Shown: positions 1 to 7,765, counted from the first letter of the stretch. The stretch: 17,681 bases of DNA from CAYXUG01 sp964468655 (GCA_964468655.1 CAYXUG010000044.1:1-17681); one strand, 5' to 3'. The notes: generated from the letters alone by a model not told the origin. A program made the numbers and translations.

Positions 1-1
1 T

Positions 2-232
2 GTGCTGGGGACATTATTTATTGTTTTAATGGAAAATCTTTTTATTCCATTATTTAAAGATGGATTGGTAAAATATATCAATTTGGAAGTTGGTGATTTC
101 CAGGCATTTATTTTCGGTCTAATAATGCTGTTATTTATTATATTTCAACCTTTAGGACTATATGGAATGTGGCTTAAAATGAGAATTTACTGGAAAATAT
201 TTCCATTTAACCCGCGCAAGCGGTACACCTAA
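2..232 (+). CDS. livM: C-terminal end of a Liv-type ABC transporter permease (LivM family), 5' truncated by the window edge
   Basis: This is the last 76 codons of an inner-membrane permease; the reading frame is open to the window edge, so the true start lies upstream. The fragment is hydrophobic, with a membrane segment at about residues 34-54 (FIFGLIMLLFIIFQP). It ends in the pattern PLGLYGMW followed by a basic tail (KMRIYWK, NPRKRYT), which matches the usual LivM C-terminus, where the last helix is followed by a P-x-GL-x-G-x-W motif. By family knowledge LivM pairs with LivH to form the channel powered by LivG and LivF. The LivK-type binding protein begins 20 bases after its stop, and LivG/LivF are further down the same strand. 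The family call rests mainly on the C-terminal motif and this context, as most of the protein is missing. Confidence 0.75.
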   Translation: MLGTLFIVLMENLFIPLFKDGLVKYINLEVGDFQAFIFGLIMLLFIIFQPLGLYGMWLKMRIYWKIFPFNPRKRYT

Positions 233-252
233 ACTAAAATAAGGAGAAAATT

Positions 253-1419
253 ATGAAACGATTTAATGCAATCGCATTAATGTTAACCCTGTTGTGGATA
301 GGCTGCGAAAACCGTACCACTTCCCCCGGAGTTACAGATGAAGAAATCCTGATCGGGAATATACAGGATTTGAGTGGTCCAATTAAGGAATTGGGACTAT
401 TGATTCCTGCCGGTCAACAAATGTATTTTGATTACATTAATTCCGGGGGAGGAGTTCACGGGCGACAAATAAAAATGATTATTGAGGACCATGGTTATAA
501 TCCCCAGAAAGCTGTAGTCGCTGCAAAAAAGCTCATTGAAAAGGATCAGGTTTTCTGTCTTTACGCTGTGATCGGTACATCACCAGCAGAAGCAATCCGG
601 CCAATTCTGGAAGAAAGCGGAGTACCCTTAATTGCTCCGGCAACTAATTCCAGCACAATGTCTGATATGTCTAACCAGGCAGCAAAATATATTTTCCATA
701 CTGATGCCGGGTATGACTTACAGACAAGAGTATTAATCGATTATATTCTTGAAAAAAATGCTGATGCTGTCATTGGGTTGGTATATCAGGATGATGATTA
801 TGGCACAAATGCGTTGAAGGGTTGTGCTGAAGCTGAAGCAAAGCATGGAGTCACCGTCCAGAAAGAAGCCTACCAGCGGGGTGCTGCTGATTTTTTAGGT
901 CAAACTATGAATATGATGAAAGGTGGTGTTACCGATTTAATCATTGGCGGAATTGTTCGTGAACCGGTAACGATTATGAAAACTGCCCAGGCAATGAAGT
1001 ACAAACCAGAATTTTATGGTTTAGGACCAACTGTTGATCCCCGGGTTGGTTTGCTGGCTGGGGCAGCGGGAGAAGGATTCACTGCTGCGTATTGGGCTTA
1101 CTATCCCGATTCTGATGAATCTGGCCCAACCTTGTACCGAGAACTTTGTGATAAGAATAACGTACCTGAAAAGATGCGTGGCATTTATCATTATTATGGT
1201 TTCGCAACAGCCCATGTTTTGGTGGAAGGTTTACGCAGAGCAGGGAAATATCCCACACGCGAGCGCTTAATGGAAGGTTTGGAAACCTTAAATAATTGGG
1301 ATAGCGGAGTATTTCCACCAATTACATACAATCGCAAAGACCATGCTGGAGTGGAGAGTGTACTCTTACTTCAATTGCAAGGCGGTAAGCAGGTTGCCAT
1401 TACTGATTGGCTGGATTAA
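253..1419 (+). CDS. livK: Liv/HAAT-family ABC transporter substrate-binding lipoprotein
   Basis: A 388-residue periplasmic binding protein of the leucine/isoleucine/valine-binding (type I, Peripla_BP_6) fold. A signal sequence (MKRFNAIALMLTLLWIGC) with lipobox-like W-I-G-C18 predicts an inner-membrane-anchored lipoprotein; the W at -3 is atypical. The mature start EEILIGNIQDLSGPI, then YFDYINSGGGVHGRQIKMI, AAKKLIEKDQVF and GVPLIAPATNSS follow the family pattern in order. The start is well supported: AAGGAG at 241-246 lies 6 bases before the ATG, and the gene follows the LivM stop by 20 bases. Ligand specificity cannot be read from sequence. Members of this fold bind branched-chain amino acids, amides, urea, aromatic acids and other carboxylates, and the acyl-CoA ligase in the operon leaves a non-amino-acid carboxylate possible. 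The name livK denotes the family, not a proven substrate. Confidence 0.88.
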   Translation: MKRFNAIALMLTLLWIGCENRTTSPGVTDEEILIGNIQDLSGPIKELGLLIPAGQQMYFDYINSGGGVHGRQIKMIIEDHGYNPQKAVVAAKKLIEKDQVFCLYAVIGTSPAEAIRPILEESGVPLIAPATNSSTMSDMSNQAAKYIFHTDAGYDLQTRVLIDYILEKNADAVIGLVYQDDDYGTNALKGCAEAEAKHGVTVQKEAYQRGAADFLGQTMNMMKGGVTDLIIGGIVREPVTIMKTAQAMKYKPEFYGLGPTVDPRVGLLAGAAGEGFTAAYWAYYPDSDESGPTLYRELCDKNNVPEKMRGIYHYYGFATAHVLVEGLRRAGKYPTRERLMEGLETLNNWDSGVFPPITYNRKDHAGVESVLLLQLQGGKQVAITDWLD

Positions 1420-1464
1420 ATAGAAGTAACATAAAGTGATTTTTCTGTCACTGGGCATCTCCCT

Positions 1465-1494
1465 TTGTGGAATAGTATTGCAGTGCTGTATATT
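1465..1494 (+). promoter_or_regulatory. Candidate sigma70-like promoter for the M43 peptidase gene
   Basis: In the 116-base gap after livK, TTGTGG (1465-1470) is followed after 18 bases by TATATT (1489-1494). Transcription would start near 1501 and give a leader of about 35 bases carrying the AAAGGAA ribosome site at 1523-1529. A local promoter would fit the idea that the two genes here were added to the liv operon. The match is only moderate, and this organism's promoter consensus is unknown. Confidence 0.3.
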
Positions 1495-1535
1495 TATGGT
1501 TAGCCTTAACTTATTGAAAATGAAAGGAAATTCAA

Positions 1536-3674
1536 ATGAAGATATATCCTACAAAATTTCAAAAGTATTACTTATCCACAATTGCAATGATTCTATTACT
1601 CGGAATTAATACGAAGCAACTCCAAGCTTGGGAATGTGACACGGGTGAGCCTTTCTATACAGAATATAATTATCAATCACAATTAAGGAATATTGAAGAA
1701 GCTACCATAAGAGTTCATCTTTTTGAAATACATAGAGAAGACAGTACCTTTGAAATGAATGAAGGTTCAATTGAAGCAGGTTTGGATATTATGTTAGAAA
1801 GTCTAAATCCAAATTCTATTTTTGTTCATTTCGCAACCAGGGACACAATCTATAGTGATTCGCTTTATTATTTTCTTGAGCATCAAAGACCGTTTGAATT
1901 ACTGTTGTCTCATTCTTATGACACTGGAATTAATATGTTTTATCTTCCCAATATCGCTTATGGTCCTGGATTTACTGGATATGGACAAGCATTTGTAATG
2001 CAAAACGGAGTTGTTGCAACTGATTTATTTGTTGCTGGTTATGAGTGTGTAAACGGTGATGAACCTTGTTTAGATGTTGCTGAAACCTTTATTCCTACGC
2101 ACGAGTTGGGTCATTGCTTGGGATTATATCATACTCACGATCCTAGATTTGGAAAGGAAAACGTTATAAGACCAGATGAACCACCAATCGAAGATTGCAA
2201 TTTGAACTGCGATTATGCTGGAGATATATTATGCGGTACCAATGCTTCGTTGAGCTTAAAAAATTATGTTACATTCGATTTTGAATCAGGCAATTGTATT
2301 TACAATGAAACTGATTTGGATAGCTGCGGACAATTATATAACCCCCAACTTGACAATATAATGAGTTATACAAATGTAATGTGCGGTAATGCTTTTGTAA
2401 ATGACCAAATTGATAGAATGTTCTCTTACCTTGACACTTGTTCAGTATTGCAACCATTTATTATTCCTTATGACAACAGAATATTTTCTGCAGGCTGGAA
2501 TTGGGTAAGTTTTCCTCGGTTATTTAGGACAAACGATAACCCAGTTGAAGCCGAATCTGTTTTTGATTATCAAAATCTGGATGGTTTAATTGATACTGTT
2601 CTCCACGAAAATGACTATATGGTGTTTGATACTTCCTGGATTCATTTCGGGTTAGATTCTATTAAAACTACATTAGGTTACAAATTATTTCTGGATGATT
2701 CCTTTTCAGAATATTCATATCACGGTAGAGGAGATACTGTGTCTTATGATACGGAAACTACACTTTATGCTGGTGAAGAAAACTGGGTAGGTTATTTTAT
2801 TCCTTATAGTCAACGAATAATTGACGCAATTCCTGTAGAAGTTTATGATCACTTAACATCAATTAAATCAAAAAATTGGTACCGCATAAAAGTAGGTAAT
2901 AATTGGAGAATTAGATTTACAAATCCATTTTATGGTCCAGATACCTTTGATTATGGTAAACTTTACATATTTACCATTGACTCTACAATGACATTTCATT
3001 GGGAAGCAAATGGATCAACACCACCATATCCAATATTACGATCTGAAGATTTTGGATTCATTGAAAAACCGGATTATGAAGCAATTTTTATTGAAAGTGT
3101 AGATGGTGTTGACAATGTTGATGAAATTGGGGCATTTGTAGGTGAAGTTTGTGTCGGTGCTTGTAAAGTAGAAGGATATCCTGCACAAATATTAGCTTAT
3201 ACAAACGGCTTTGAAGACCAGGAAATAACATTTCAAATAACAACAAATGACGGATTAGGAAAATCTTTAGAACAATCATCAACATCCCTTGAAACGAAGG
3301 TGGTTTCCAACCAAGGTGACAATATATTAATCGCAGGTGAACAGGATTTTTCATCAGTCAGTCTATTAGTTGAAGATTTTCCATCATCATTCCCCGATGA
3401 ATTTATTTTGTATCAAAATTATCCCAATCCTTTCAATCCAACTACAAAAATAAGATTCTATCTGCCATCTGATTCGAAAGTGAGAATTGATATTTATAAT
3501 ATTTTAGGTGAGCACGTAAATTTTTTAGAGGATAGTTACCTTTCAACGGGTTCTCATACTGTTGTTTGGAATACTAGCAACAATGAAGGAACTTTTGTAA
3601 CAAGTGGAATTTATTTCTACAGTGTTATAGTAGATGATAAAATATTCCAACGAAAAATGATACTATTGAAATGA
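1536..3674 (+). CDS. Secreted M43 (pappalysin/cytophagalysin-type) zinc metalloprotease with C-terminal sorting domain
   Basis: A 712-residue exported peptidase. Residues 1-31 form a signal peptide (hydrophobic core STIAMILLLGI, likely cleavage after QLQA). The zinc site HELGHCLGLYH, residues 189-199, fits HExxHxxGxxH with ligands H189, H193 and H199 and catalytic E190. The downstream NIMSYT places the metzincin Met-turn at M276. The motif plus the surrounding cysteines (ECVNGDEPC before it, DCNLNCDYAGDILCG after it) fit family M43. Residues about 300-600 are beta-rich without a recognised domain. Residues 621-712 are a type IX-like sorting domain (YQNYPNPFNPTTKIRF, YNILGEHV, SGIYFYSV, ending RKMILLK). 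The start is supported by AAAGGAA 6 bases upstream. The gene interrupts the liv operon and is visibly more AT-rich than livK and livG. The peptidase family is firm; the natural substrate is unknown. Confidence 0.88.
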   Translation: MKIYPTKFQKYYLSTIAMILLLGINTKQLQAWECDTGEPFYTEYNYQSQLRNIEEATIRVHLFEIHREDSTFEMNEGSIEAGLDIMLESLNPNSIFVHFATRDTIYSDSLYYFLEHQRPFELLLSHSYDTGINMFYLPNIAYGPGFTGYGQAFVMQNGVVATDLFVAGYECVNGDEPCLDVAETFIPTHELGHCLGLYHTHDPRFGKENVIRPDEPPIEDCNLNCDYAGDILCGTNASLSLKNYVTFDFESGNCIYNETDLDSCGQLYNPQLDNIMSYTNVMCGNAFVNDQIDRMFSYLDTCSVLQPFIIPYDNRIFSAGWNWVSFPRLFRTNDNPVEAESVFDYQNLDGLIDTVLHENDYMVFDTSWIHFGLDSIKTTLGYKLFLDDSFSEYSYHGRGDTVSYDTETTLYAGEENWVGYFIPYSQRIIDAIPVEVYDHLTSIKSKNWYRIKVGNNWRIRFTNPFYGPDTFDYGKLYIFTIDSTMTFHWEANGSTPPYPILRSEDFGFIEKPDYEAIFIESVDGVDNVDEIGAFVGEVCVGACKVEGYPAQILAYTNGFEDQEITFQITTNDGLGKSLEQSSTSLETKVVSNQGDNILIAGEQDFSSVSLLVEDFPSSFPDEFILYQNYPNPFNPTTKIRFYLPSDSKVRIDIYNILGEHVNFLEDSYLSTGSHTVVWNTSNNEGTFVTSGIYFYSVIVDDKIFQRKMILLK

Positions 3675-3677
3675 GGA
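3672..3677 (+). promoter_or_regulatory. Ribosome binding site that decides the start of the dockerin gene
   Basis: TGAGGA overlaps the stop codon of the M43 gene and lies 5 bases before the ATG at 3683. An earlier in-frame ATG at 3671 overlaps that stop (ATGA) but has no ribosome site of its own and would add MRIA ahead of the signal sequence. The 3683 start gives the conventional MNKYIIILLLF export signal. Placing the site on the preceding stop codon suggests translational coupling of the two genes. Confidence 0.5.
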
Positions 3678-3682
3678 TAGCA

Positions 3683-4405
3683 ATGAATAAATATATAATA
3701 ATATTATTACTCTTCATAAGTTGTTTACAGCCCCAACAACCTACGGATTTAACTGCTCTCGTTTCTGGCAATAACATTCAATTAGAGTGGCAATATAATG
3801 ATAGCCTTATGGTGCAAGGTTTTACGATTCATCAAGATACAGATATACCTTGTTTAGAAAATCAATTTCAGGAATGCCAAGAGGAATGCATTGACAATGT
3901 TTATCTAGCTTGGTTGGGAGATGAGTATTGCGATGATGGTGGTTTCATAATTCTAAATTGTCCCCAATGGAGTTGGGATTTTGGTGACTGTGATTTTAGG
4001 TCGGAAGCAAAAGATAAAACTATTATTTCAGTCAATAATGTTTTTTCAATTCTTGATGATTTCTCAATAATTGGTGCAAGTCCAGATACAAGTTACACAG
4101 TTAATTCTGTAACTGAAGGGTGTTTTTATGTATCCAGTTTCATAAGTGATTGTTGCCCTTATGAAGTAGAAATTCTTGAATCTTCGAATACAGTTTGTGT
4201 TGGAGATTGTTTAGAAGCACCAACGGGTGATGTGAATAATGATGATGTCATCGACATATTAGACATTGTTAGAATAGTAAATATCATTATTGGTAGCAGC
4301 AATCCTCCAACACTCCCCGAATGGTGCACCTCTGACCTGAATCTCGATTCAGTAGTTGATATTATTGACATTATAATTGTAATAAATATTATATTAGAGA
4401 TTTAA
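3683..4405 (+). CDS. Small exported cysteine-rich protein: FN3-like segments, LNR/Notch-like motif, dockerin type I repeats
   Basis: A 240-residue protein of unknown function. Residues 1-13 (MNKYIIILLLFIS) are an export signal ending at C14, possibly a lipobox (F-I-S-C). Residues 19-53 (PTDLTALVSGNNIQLEW, VQGFTIHQD) look like the first strands of a fibronectin type III domain. Residues about 55-108 are a cysteine cluster with W77-LGDEYCDDG and a closing WDFGDCD, resembling a Lin12/Notch repeat. Residues about 130-175 (TSYTVNSVT to NTVCVG) could be the remaining FN3 strands. Residues 182-240 hold two calcium-loop repeats of dockerin type I form (GDVNNDDVIDILDIV and SDLNLDSVVDIIDII). The stop overlaps the livG start by one base (TAATG). 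No cohesin is visible in the window, so a cellulosome role is not implied. It may be a partner or surface anchor of the M43 peptidase, by adjacency only. Confidence 0.75.
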   Translation: MNKYIIILLLFISCLQPQQPTDLTALVSGNNIQLEWQYNDSLMVQGFTIHQDTDIPCLENQFQECQEECIDNVYLAWLGDEYCDDGGFIILNCPQWSWDFGDCDFRSEAKDKTIISVNNVFSILDDFSIIGASPDTSYTVNSVTEGCFYVSSFISDCCPYEVEILESSNTVCVGDCLEAPTGDVNNDDVIDILDIVRIVNIIIGSSNPPTLPEWCTSDLNLDSVVDIIDIIIVINIILEI

Positions 4406-5223
4406 TGTCACGGCTAACCCCTAGTCAACCTGATCCGCCAGCCGGCGGACAGGTTACTTCATCCGATAACCTGTCTATTCAAAATCTGCGTATGCAATTC
4501 TCCGGTGTCGTAGCGCTGGACGATGTATCCTTTGAAGTACGGGCAGGGGAAATATTTTCATTGGTCGGACCCAACGGTTCCGGGAAATCCACATTATTCA
4601 ATTGCATCAATGGTTTTTGTTCTCCCCAAAAAGGTTCAATACAATTCCATAAAGTTGATCTTTTGAATAAAAAGCCGCATCAAATTGTCAAATATGGTAT
4701 TTCACGTACTTTTCAAAATCTCCAGAATATACCGTATATGACATTACTTGATAATATTTTATTGGGCGCTCACAGCAGATTAACGATGAGGAATACGATC
4801 AATAGATGGATTTCAAGAAAAGAGCGTGAACGGGAAGAAGCATTTGCATTAGAGGTGATGGATTTTCTGGGGATTGCCAACTTTGAAAAGAAATATTTGA
4901 GCGGTCAACCGTATGGTATTCAAAAATTAGTTGAGATCGCCCGCGCCTTGATTTGTAAACCGGATTTGATCCTGATGGATGAACCGGCAGCCGGAATGAA
5001 TGATCAGGAAACACTGGAAATCGGAAAGATCATTTCAGAAATTAGGGATGTTCTGGGGATAACCGTGCTGGTGGTAGAGCATGATATGAATTTGGTCATG
5101 AATATTTCGGATCGTATCTGTGTTTTAGATTCAGGAAAGATTCTGGCTTTGGATACACCTGATAAAGTAAAGAATCATCCGGAGGTCGTTAAAGTGTTTC
5201 TGGGAGCTGAAGCCCATGCTTAA
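4405..5223 (+). CDS. livG: Liv-type ABC transporter ATP-binding protein LivG, with unusual N-terminal extension
   Basis: A 272-residue cytoplasmic ATPase that powers the LivHM channel. It has Walker A GPNGSGKST (55-63), Q-loop Q104 (RTFQNLQ), the LivG-type degenerate signature QPYGIQKLVEIARAL (168-182), Walker B LILMDEP (188-194) and switch H226 (VVEHDMNLVM). The LivG-specific long insert between the Q-loop and signature is present. The conserved core begins at LSIQNLRMQF (residues 23-32). The preceding 22 residues have no family counterpart, and residues 8-17 are encoded by a GC-rich palindrome (4427-4455). There is no ATG, GTG or TTG between 4405 and the core; the next Met is M30, inside the first beta strand. 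The extension must therefore be translated, unless a CTG at 4471 is used. The first base overlaps the preceding stop. Confidence 0.93.
   Translation: MSRLTPSQPDPPAGGQVTSSDNLSIQNLRMQFSGVVALDDVSFEVRAGEIFSLVGPNGSGKSTLFNCINGFCSPQKGSIQFHKVDLLNKKPHQIVKYGISRTFQNLQNIPYMTLLDNILLGAHSRLTMRNTINRWISRKEREREEAFALEVMDFLGIANFEKKYLSGQPYGIQKLVEIARALICKPDLILMDEPAAGMNDQETLEIGKIISEIRDVLGITVLVVEHDMNLVMNISDRICVLDSGKILALDTPDKVKNHPEVVKVFLGAEAHA
4427..4455. repeat. GC-rich palindromic repeat inside the 5' end of livG
   Basis: The left arm AACCTGATCCGCC (4427-4439) pairs with the right arm GGCGGACAGGTT (4444-4455), leaving one bulged A and a 4-base AGCC loop. The near-perfect 12-bp stem stands out against AT-rich flanks. 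It resembles a dispersed REP-like family with TCCGCC/GGCGGA arms; a related, more decayed element with the same AGCCGG and GCGGACA blocks lies at 7950-7989. Here it is read in frame as QPDPPAGGQV. It could also affect livG translation, since the hairpin begins only 22 bases after the start codon. Confidence 0.7.
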
Positions 5224-5956
5224 GATGATCGGTGTGGAAACATTTTACGGCAAGATCAAAGCTCTCCACGGAGTTTCGCTGGCAGTTGAAGCAGGGCAGC
5301 TTGTTTGCATCCTTGGTGCTAATGGTGCCGGTAAAACCACTATTTTAAAAACAATCTGCGGCATTACCGAACCGGAATACGGCACAATTCATTTTAATGA
5401 AAAACGGATTGATCATAAAGATCCCGAAGATATAATCAAACTGGGTATCTCCCTTGTACCTGAAAATAGACGTATTTTCCCGGAATTAACGGTGTATGAA
5501 AATTTATTGATGGGTGGTTTCCTGATAAAGGATAAGGAACTTTTTGAAGAACGCTTCAAAAAAGTTACAGATTATTTTCCTGTATTATTAAAGCGCAGCA
5601 GCCAACAGGCAGGAACATTGAGCGGTGGCGAACAACAGATGCTGGTTATTGCCAGAGCATTGATGCTTGAACCAAAATTGTTATTATTGGATGAACCATC
5701 TTTAGGTTTGTCACCAAAACTCGTCCAGGACATTTTTGTTATCATAAAGGACTTGCATCAGTCAGGTGTAACCATTTTATTGGTAGAGCAAAATGTAAAC
5801 CATGCTTTAAAAATAGCAGATTATGGGTACGTCCTCACTTCCGGTAAGATATTTTTAAGCGGCACGTATGAAGAATTGTATGAAGAAGAAAAAGTGCGGG
5901 AAATGTATCTGGGTGAAGGGAAATATGCCCGTAGAGCAAGTTTATGGCGCTCATGA
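5216..5956 (+). CDS. livF: Liv-type ABC transporter ATP-binding protein LivF
   Basis: A 246-residue ATPase, the partner of LivG in powering the transporter. It has Walker A GANGAGKTT (34-42), the LivF-type VPENRRIFPELTVYENL in the Q-loop region (81-97; usually VPEGRR, here N), signature LSGGEQQM (135-142), Walker B LLLLDEPSLGL (155-165) and the typical LivF switch VEQNVNHAL, with Q192 in place of the usual His. The ATG overlaps the end of livG by 8 bases and is preceded by GGGAG (5202-5206), so the two ATPases are likely translationally coupled. Length and motifs are normal for the family. Confidence 0.95.
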   Translation: MLKMIGVETFYGKIKALHGVSLAVEAGQLVCILGANGAGKTTILKTICGITEPEYGTIHFNEKRIDHKDPEDIIKLGISLVPENRRIFPELTVYENLLMGGFLIKDKELFEERFKKVTDYFPVLLKRSSQQAGTLSGGEQQMLVIARALMLEPKLLLLDEPSLGLSPKLVQDIFVIIKDLHQSGVTILLVEQNVNHALKIADYGYVLTSGKIFLSGTYEELYEEEKVREMYLGEGKYARRASLWRS

Positions 5957-7764
5957 ATAAACCTGACTTTTCAATTTACGATACGGTACCAAAAGCTTTT
6001 TGGTATCATGTAACCGATCAGAAGGAAGAAATAGCAAATTGGTCAAAACAAAAGGGTATTTGGACTTCACAAACCTGGGGTGAATATGGAGCAATGTCTA
6101 AAAAGATTGGTCAGGCATTGCTGTCCTCCGGTATGAATCCAGGAGATAAAGTTTCTATTCTGTCGCAAACACGCCTGGAGTGGGTAATGTGTGATATGGC
6201 TGTAATGTGCATTGGCTGTGTCACTGCTCCAATATATCATTCCAATACTCCGGAACAGGTGCATTTTATTGCTGAGCACAGTGATGCAAGATTGATGTTT
6301 GTTGAAGATCAGGAGCAGTTAGATAAAATTCTGGAAATTTGGGAGCGTCTGCCAAAGTTAGAAAAAGTAATCGTTTTTGAGCCATATTACCCTAAAGATT
6401 TACCGAACGTGATTCCTTTATCAGAATTTATTGAAACGGGGAATGAAGATAATTCTTTTGAAAAAAGAATAACAGCCAGCAAACCGGAAGAGGTTATCAG
6501 TTTTATTTATACATCCGGGACAACTGGACCCCCAAAAGCAGGTGTCCTGAATAATTTCAACGTAATTTCCATAATCAAGCATTTGCCTGATATGATAGAA
6601 GTTAAAAAAGAAGATATCTCTATAGCATATCTGCCATTGGCTCATATAGCTGAGCGGATTCTGGGGCATTTTATAAAACTTGTTTATGGTAATGAAACTG
6701 CCTTTGCAGAAAGTCTGGAGGATATGCCCGATAACGTGCGTCAGGTTGGGCCAACGATTATGTTTGGAACTCCCAGAGTTTATGAAAAATATTACGCCCG
6801 TATAGCCACCGGTATTGGTGATGCCAGTTGGGTCCAGAAAAAGGTCTATAACTGGGCGGTTGCAACAGGTAAAAAAAGAGCCAAGCTGTCAGCAAAAGAA
6901 AAAACACTACCATTTCTGTTAAAACTTAATTCATATATTGCCCGGTTTTTTATTTATAATAAGATTCAGGATATTTTTGGCGGTCGGGTGCGTATTATGC
7001 TTTCTGGCGCTGCCCCCATTTCTCCGGAGATTATTCATTATTTCAGCTGGATGGGAATTACCATTTATGAAGGTTATGGGATGACAGAAACCACAGGCGT
7101 TATTTCAAGTAATAGACCGGGTTTTATTAAGATTGGTTCGGTAGGTCAAGCCTTACCTGATACTGAAATCCGACTTGCGGATGATGGAGAAATATGTGTG
7201 CGGGCGCCACAAAACATTCACTGCTATTACAAAAATGAAACGGCAACGAACGAATTGTTGGAACCTGACGGCAACGGTGGTTATTGGCTGCTTACCGGTG
7301 ATGTGGGACATATTGACGAAGATGGTTATTTATTTATTACAGATAGGAAGAAGGATTTGATCATTACAGCCGGCGGAAAAAATGTAGCGCCCCAGAACAT
7401 TGAAAATCTTCTGAAGACCAGTCCTTACGTAAACCAGTCCATGGTATACGGCGATAAAAAACCATACTTGACTGCACTCATAACCATGGATGAAGATGAA
7501 ATTATAAAATTTGCCCGGGACCGTAAATTATTGTATCAGGATCTGGCTGATCTATCTAAAAAGGAGGAAGTGCTTGAACTATTCCGGCAGGAAGTCCGCA
7601 TTAAGAATGAAAAACTTGCTTCCTATGAATCCATCAAGAAATTTCATATTCTTGAAGAAGATTTCGATCAGGACAAGGAAGAATTGACCCCGACAATGAA
7701 AGTACGCCGGAAAGTGGTAACGGAACGGTATTTAGACATATTGGAAAATTTGTATAAGGGGTGA
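5944..7764 (+). CDS. Long-chain fatty acid-CoA ligase-like AMP-forming acyl-CoA synthetase
   Basis: A 606-residue ANL-superfamily enzyme, expected to activate a carboxylic acid with ATP to an acyl-AMP and then an acyl-CoA in the cytoplasm. Motifs in order are: P-loop YTSGTTGPPKAGVL (189-202), YLPLAHIAER (229-238), GYGMTETTGVI (377-387), TGDVGHIDEDGYLFITDRKKDLI (from 451) with the ATP-ribose aspartate D453, and the C-terminal catalytic lysine K586 in LTPTMKVRRK. The layout and length match the ACSL/FadD15 branch rather than short acyl or aryl ligases. The P-loop is slightly divergent: PKAGVLNN instead of the common PKGVMLTH. The gene overlaps livF by 13 bases; a second in-frame ATG at 5953 would give an ATGA overlap instead, and neither has a clear ribosome site. 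Being coupled to the Liv ATPases suggests that it activates an imported acid or is co-regulated with uptake; the substrate is unknown. Confidence 0.92.
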   Translation: MALMNKPDFSIYDTVPKAFWYHVTDQKEEIANWSKQKGIWTSQTWGEYGAMSKKIGQALLSSGMNPGDKVSILSQTRLEWVMCDMAVMCIGCVTAPIYHSNTPEQVHFIAEHSDARLMFVEDQEQLDKILEIWERLPKLEKVIVFEPYYPKDLPNVIPLSEFIETGNEDNSFEKRITASKPEEVISFIYTSGTTGPPKAGVLNNFNVISIIKHLPDMIEVKKEDISIAYLPLAHIAERILGHFIKLVYGNETAFAESLEDMPDNVRQVGPTIMFGTPRVYEKYYARIATGIGDASWVQKKVYNWAVATGKKRAKLSAKEKTLPFLLKLNSYIARFFIYNKIQDIFGGRVRIMLSGAAPISPEIIHYFSWMGITIYEGYGMTETTGVISSNRPGFIKIGSVGQALPDTEIRLADDGEICVRAPQNIHCYYKNETATNELLEPDGNGGYWLLTGDVGHIDEDGYLFITDRKKDLIITAGGKNVAPQNIENLLKTSPYVNQSMVYGDKKPYLTALITMDEDEIIKFARDRKLLYQDLADLSKKEEVLELFRQEVRIKNEKLASYESIKKFHILEEDFDQDKEELTPTMKVRRKVVTERYLDILENLYKG

Positions 7765-7765
7765 A

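Noticed and set aside
1435..1451. AGTGA/TCACT hairpin after livK as a terminator
   Set aside because: The stem is only 5 bp, the T-run sits in the loop rather than after the stem, and G+C in the stem is low.
4226..4405. Dockerin repeats as evidence for a cellulosome
   Set aside because: No cohesin, scaffoldin or glycoside hydrolase is present. Dockerin-like repeats are common in secreted proteins of non-cellulolytic FCB bacteria.
5202..5223. livG/livF overlap as a possible frameshift fusion
   Set aside because: An 8-base overlap with a clear GGGAG ribosome site before livF is the ordinary arrangement for this pair; both proteins are full length.
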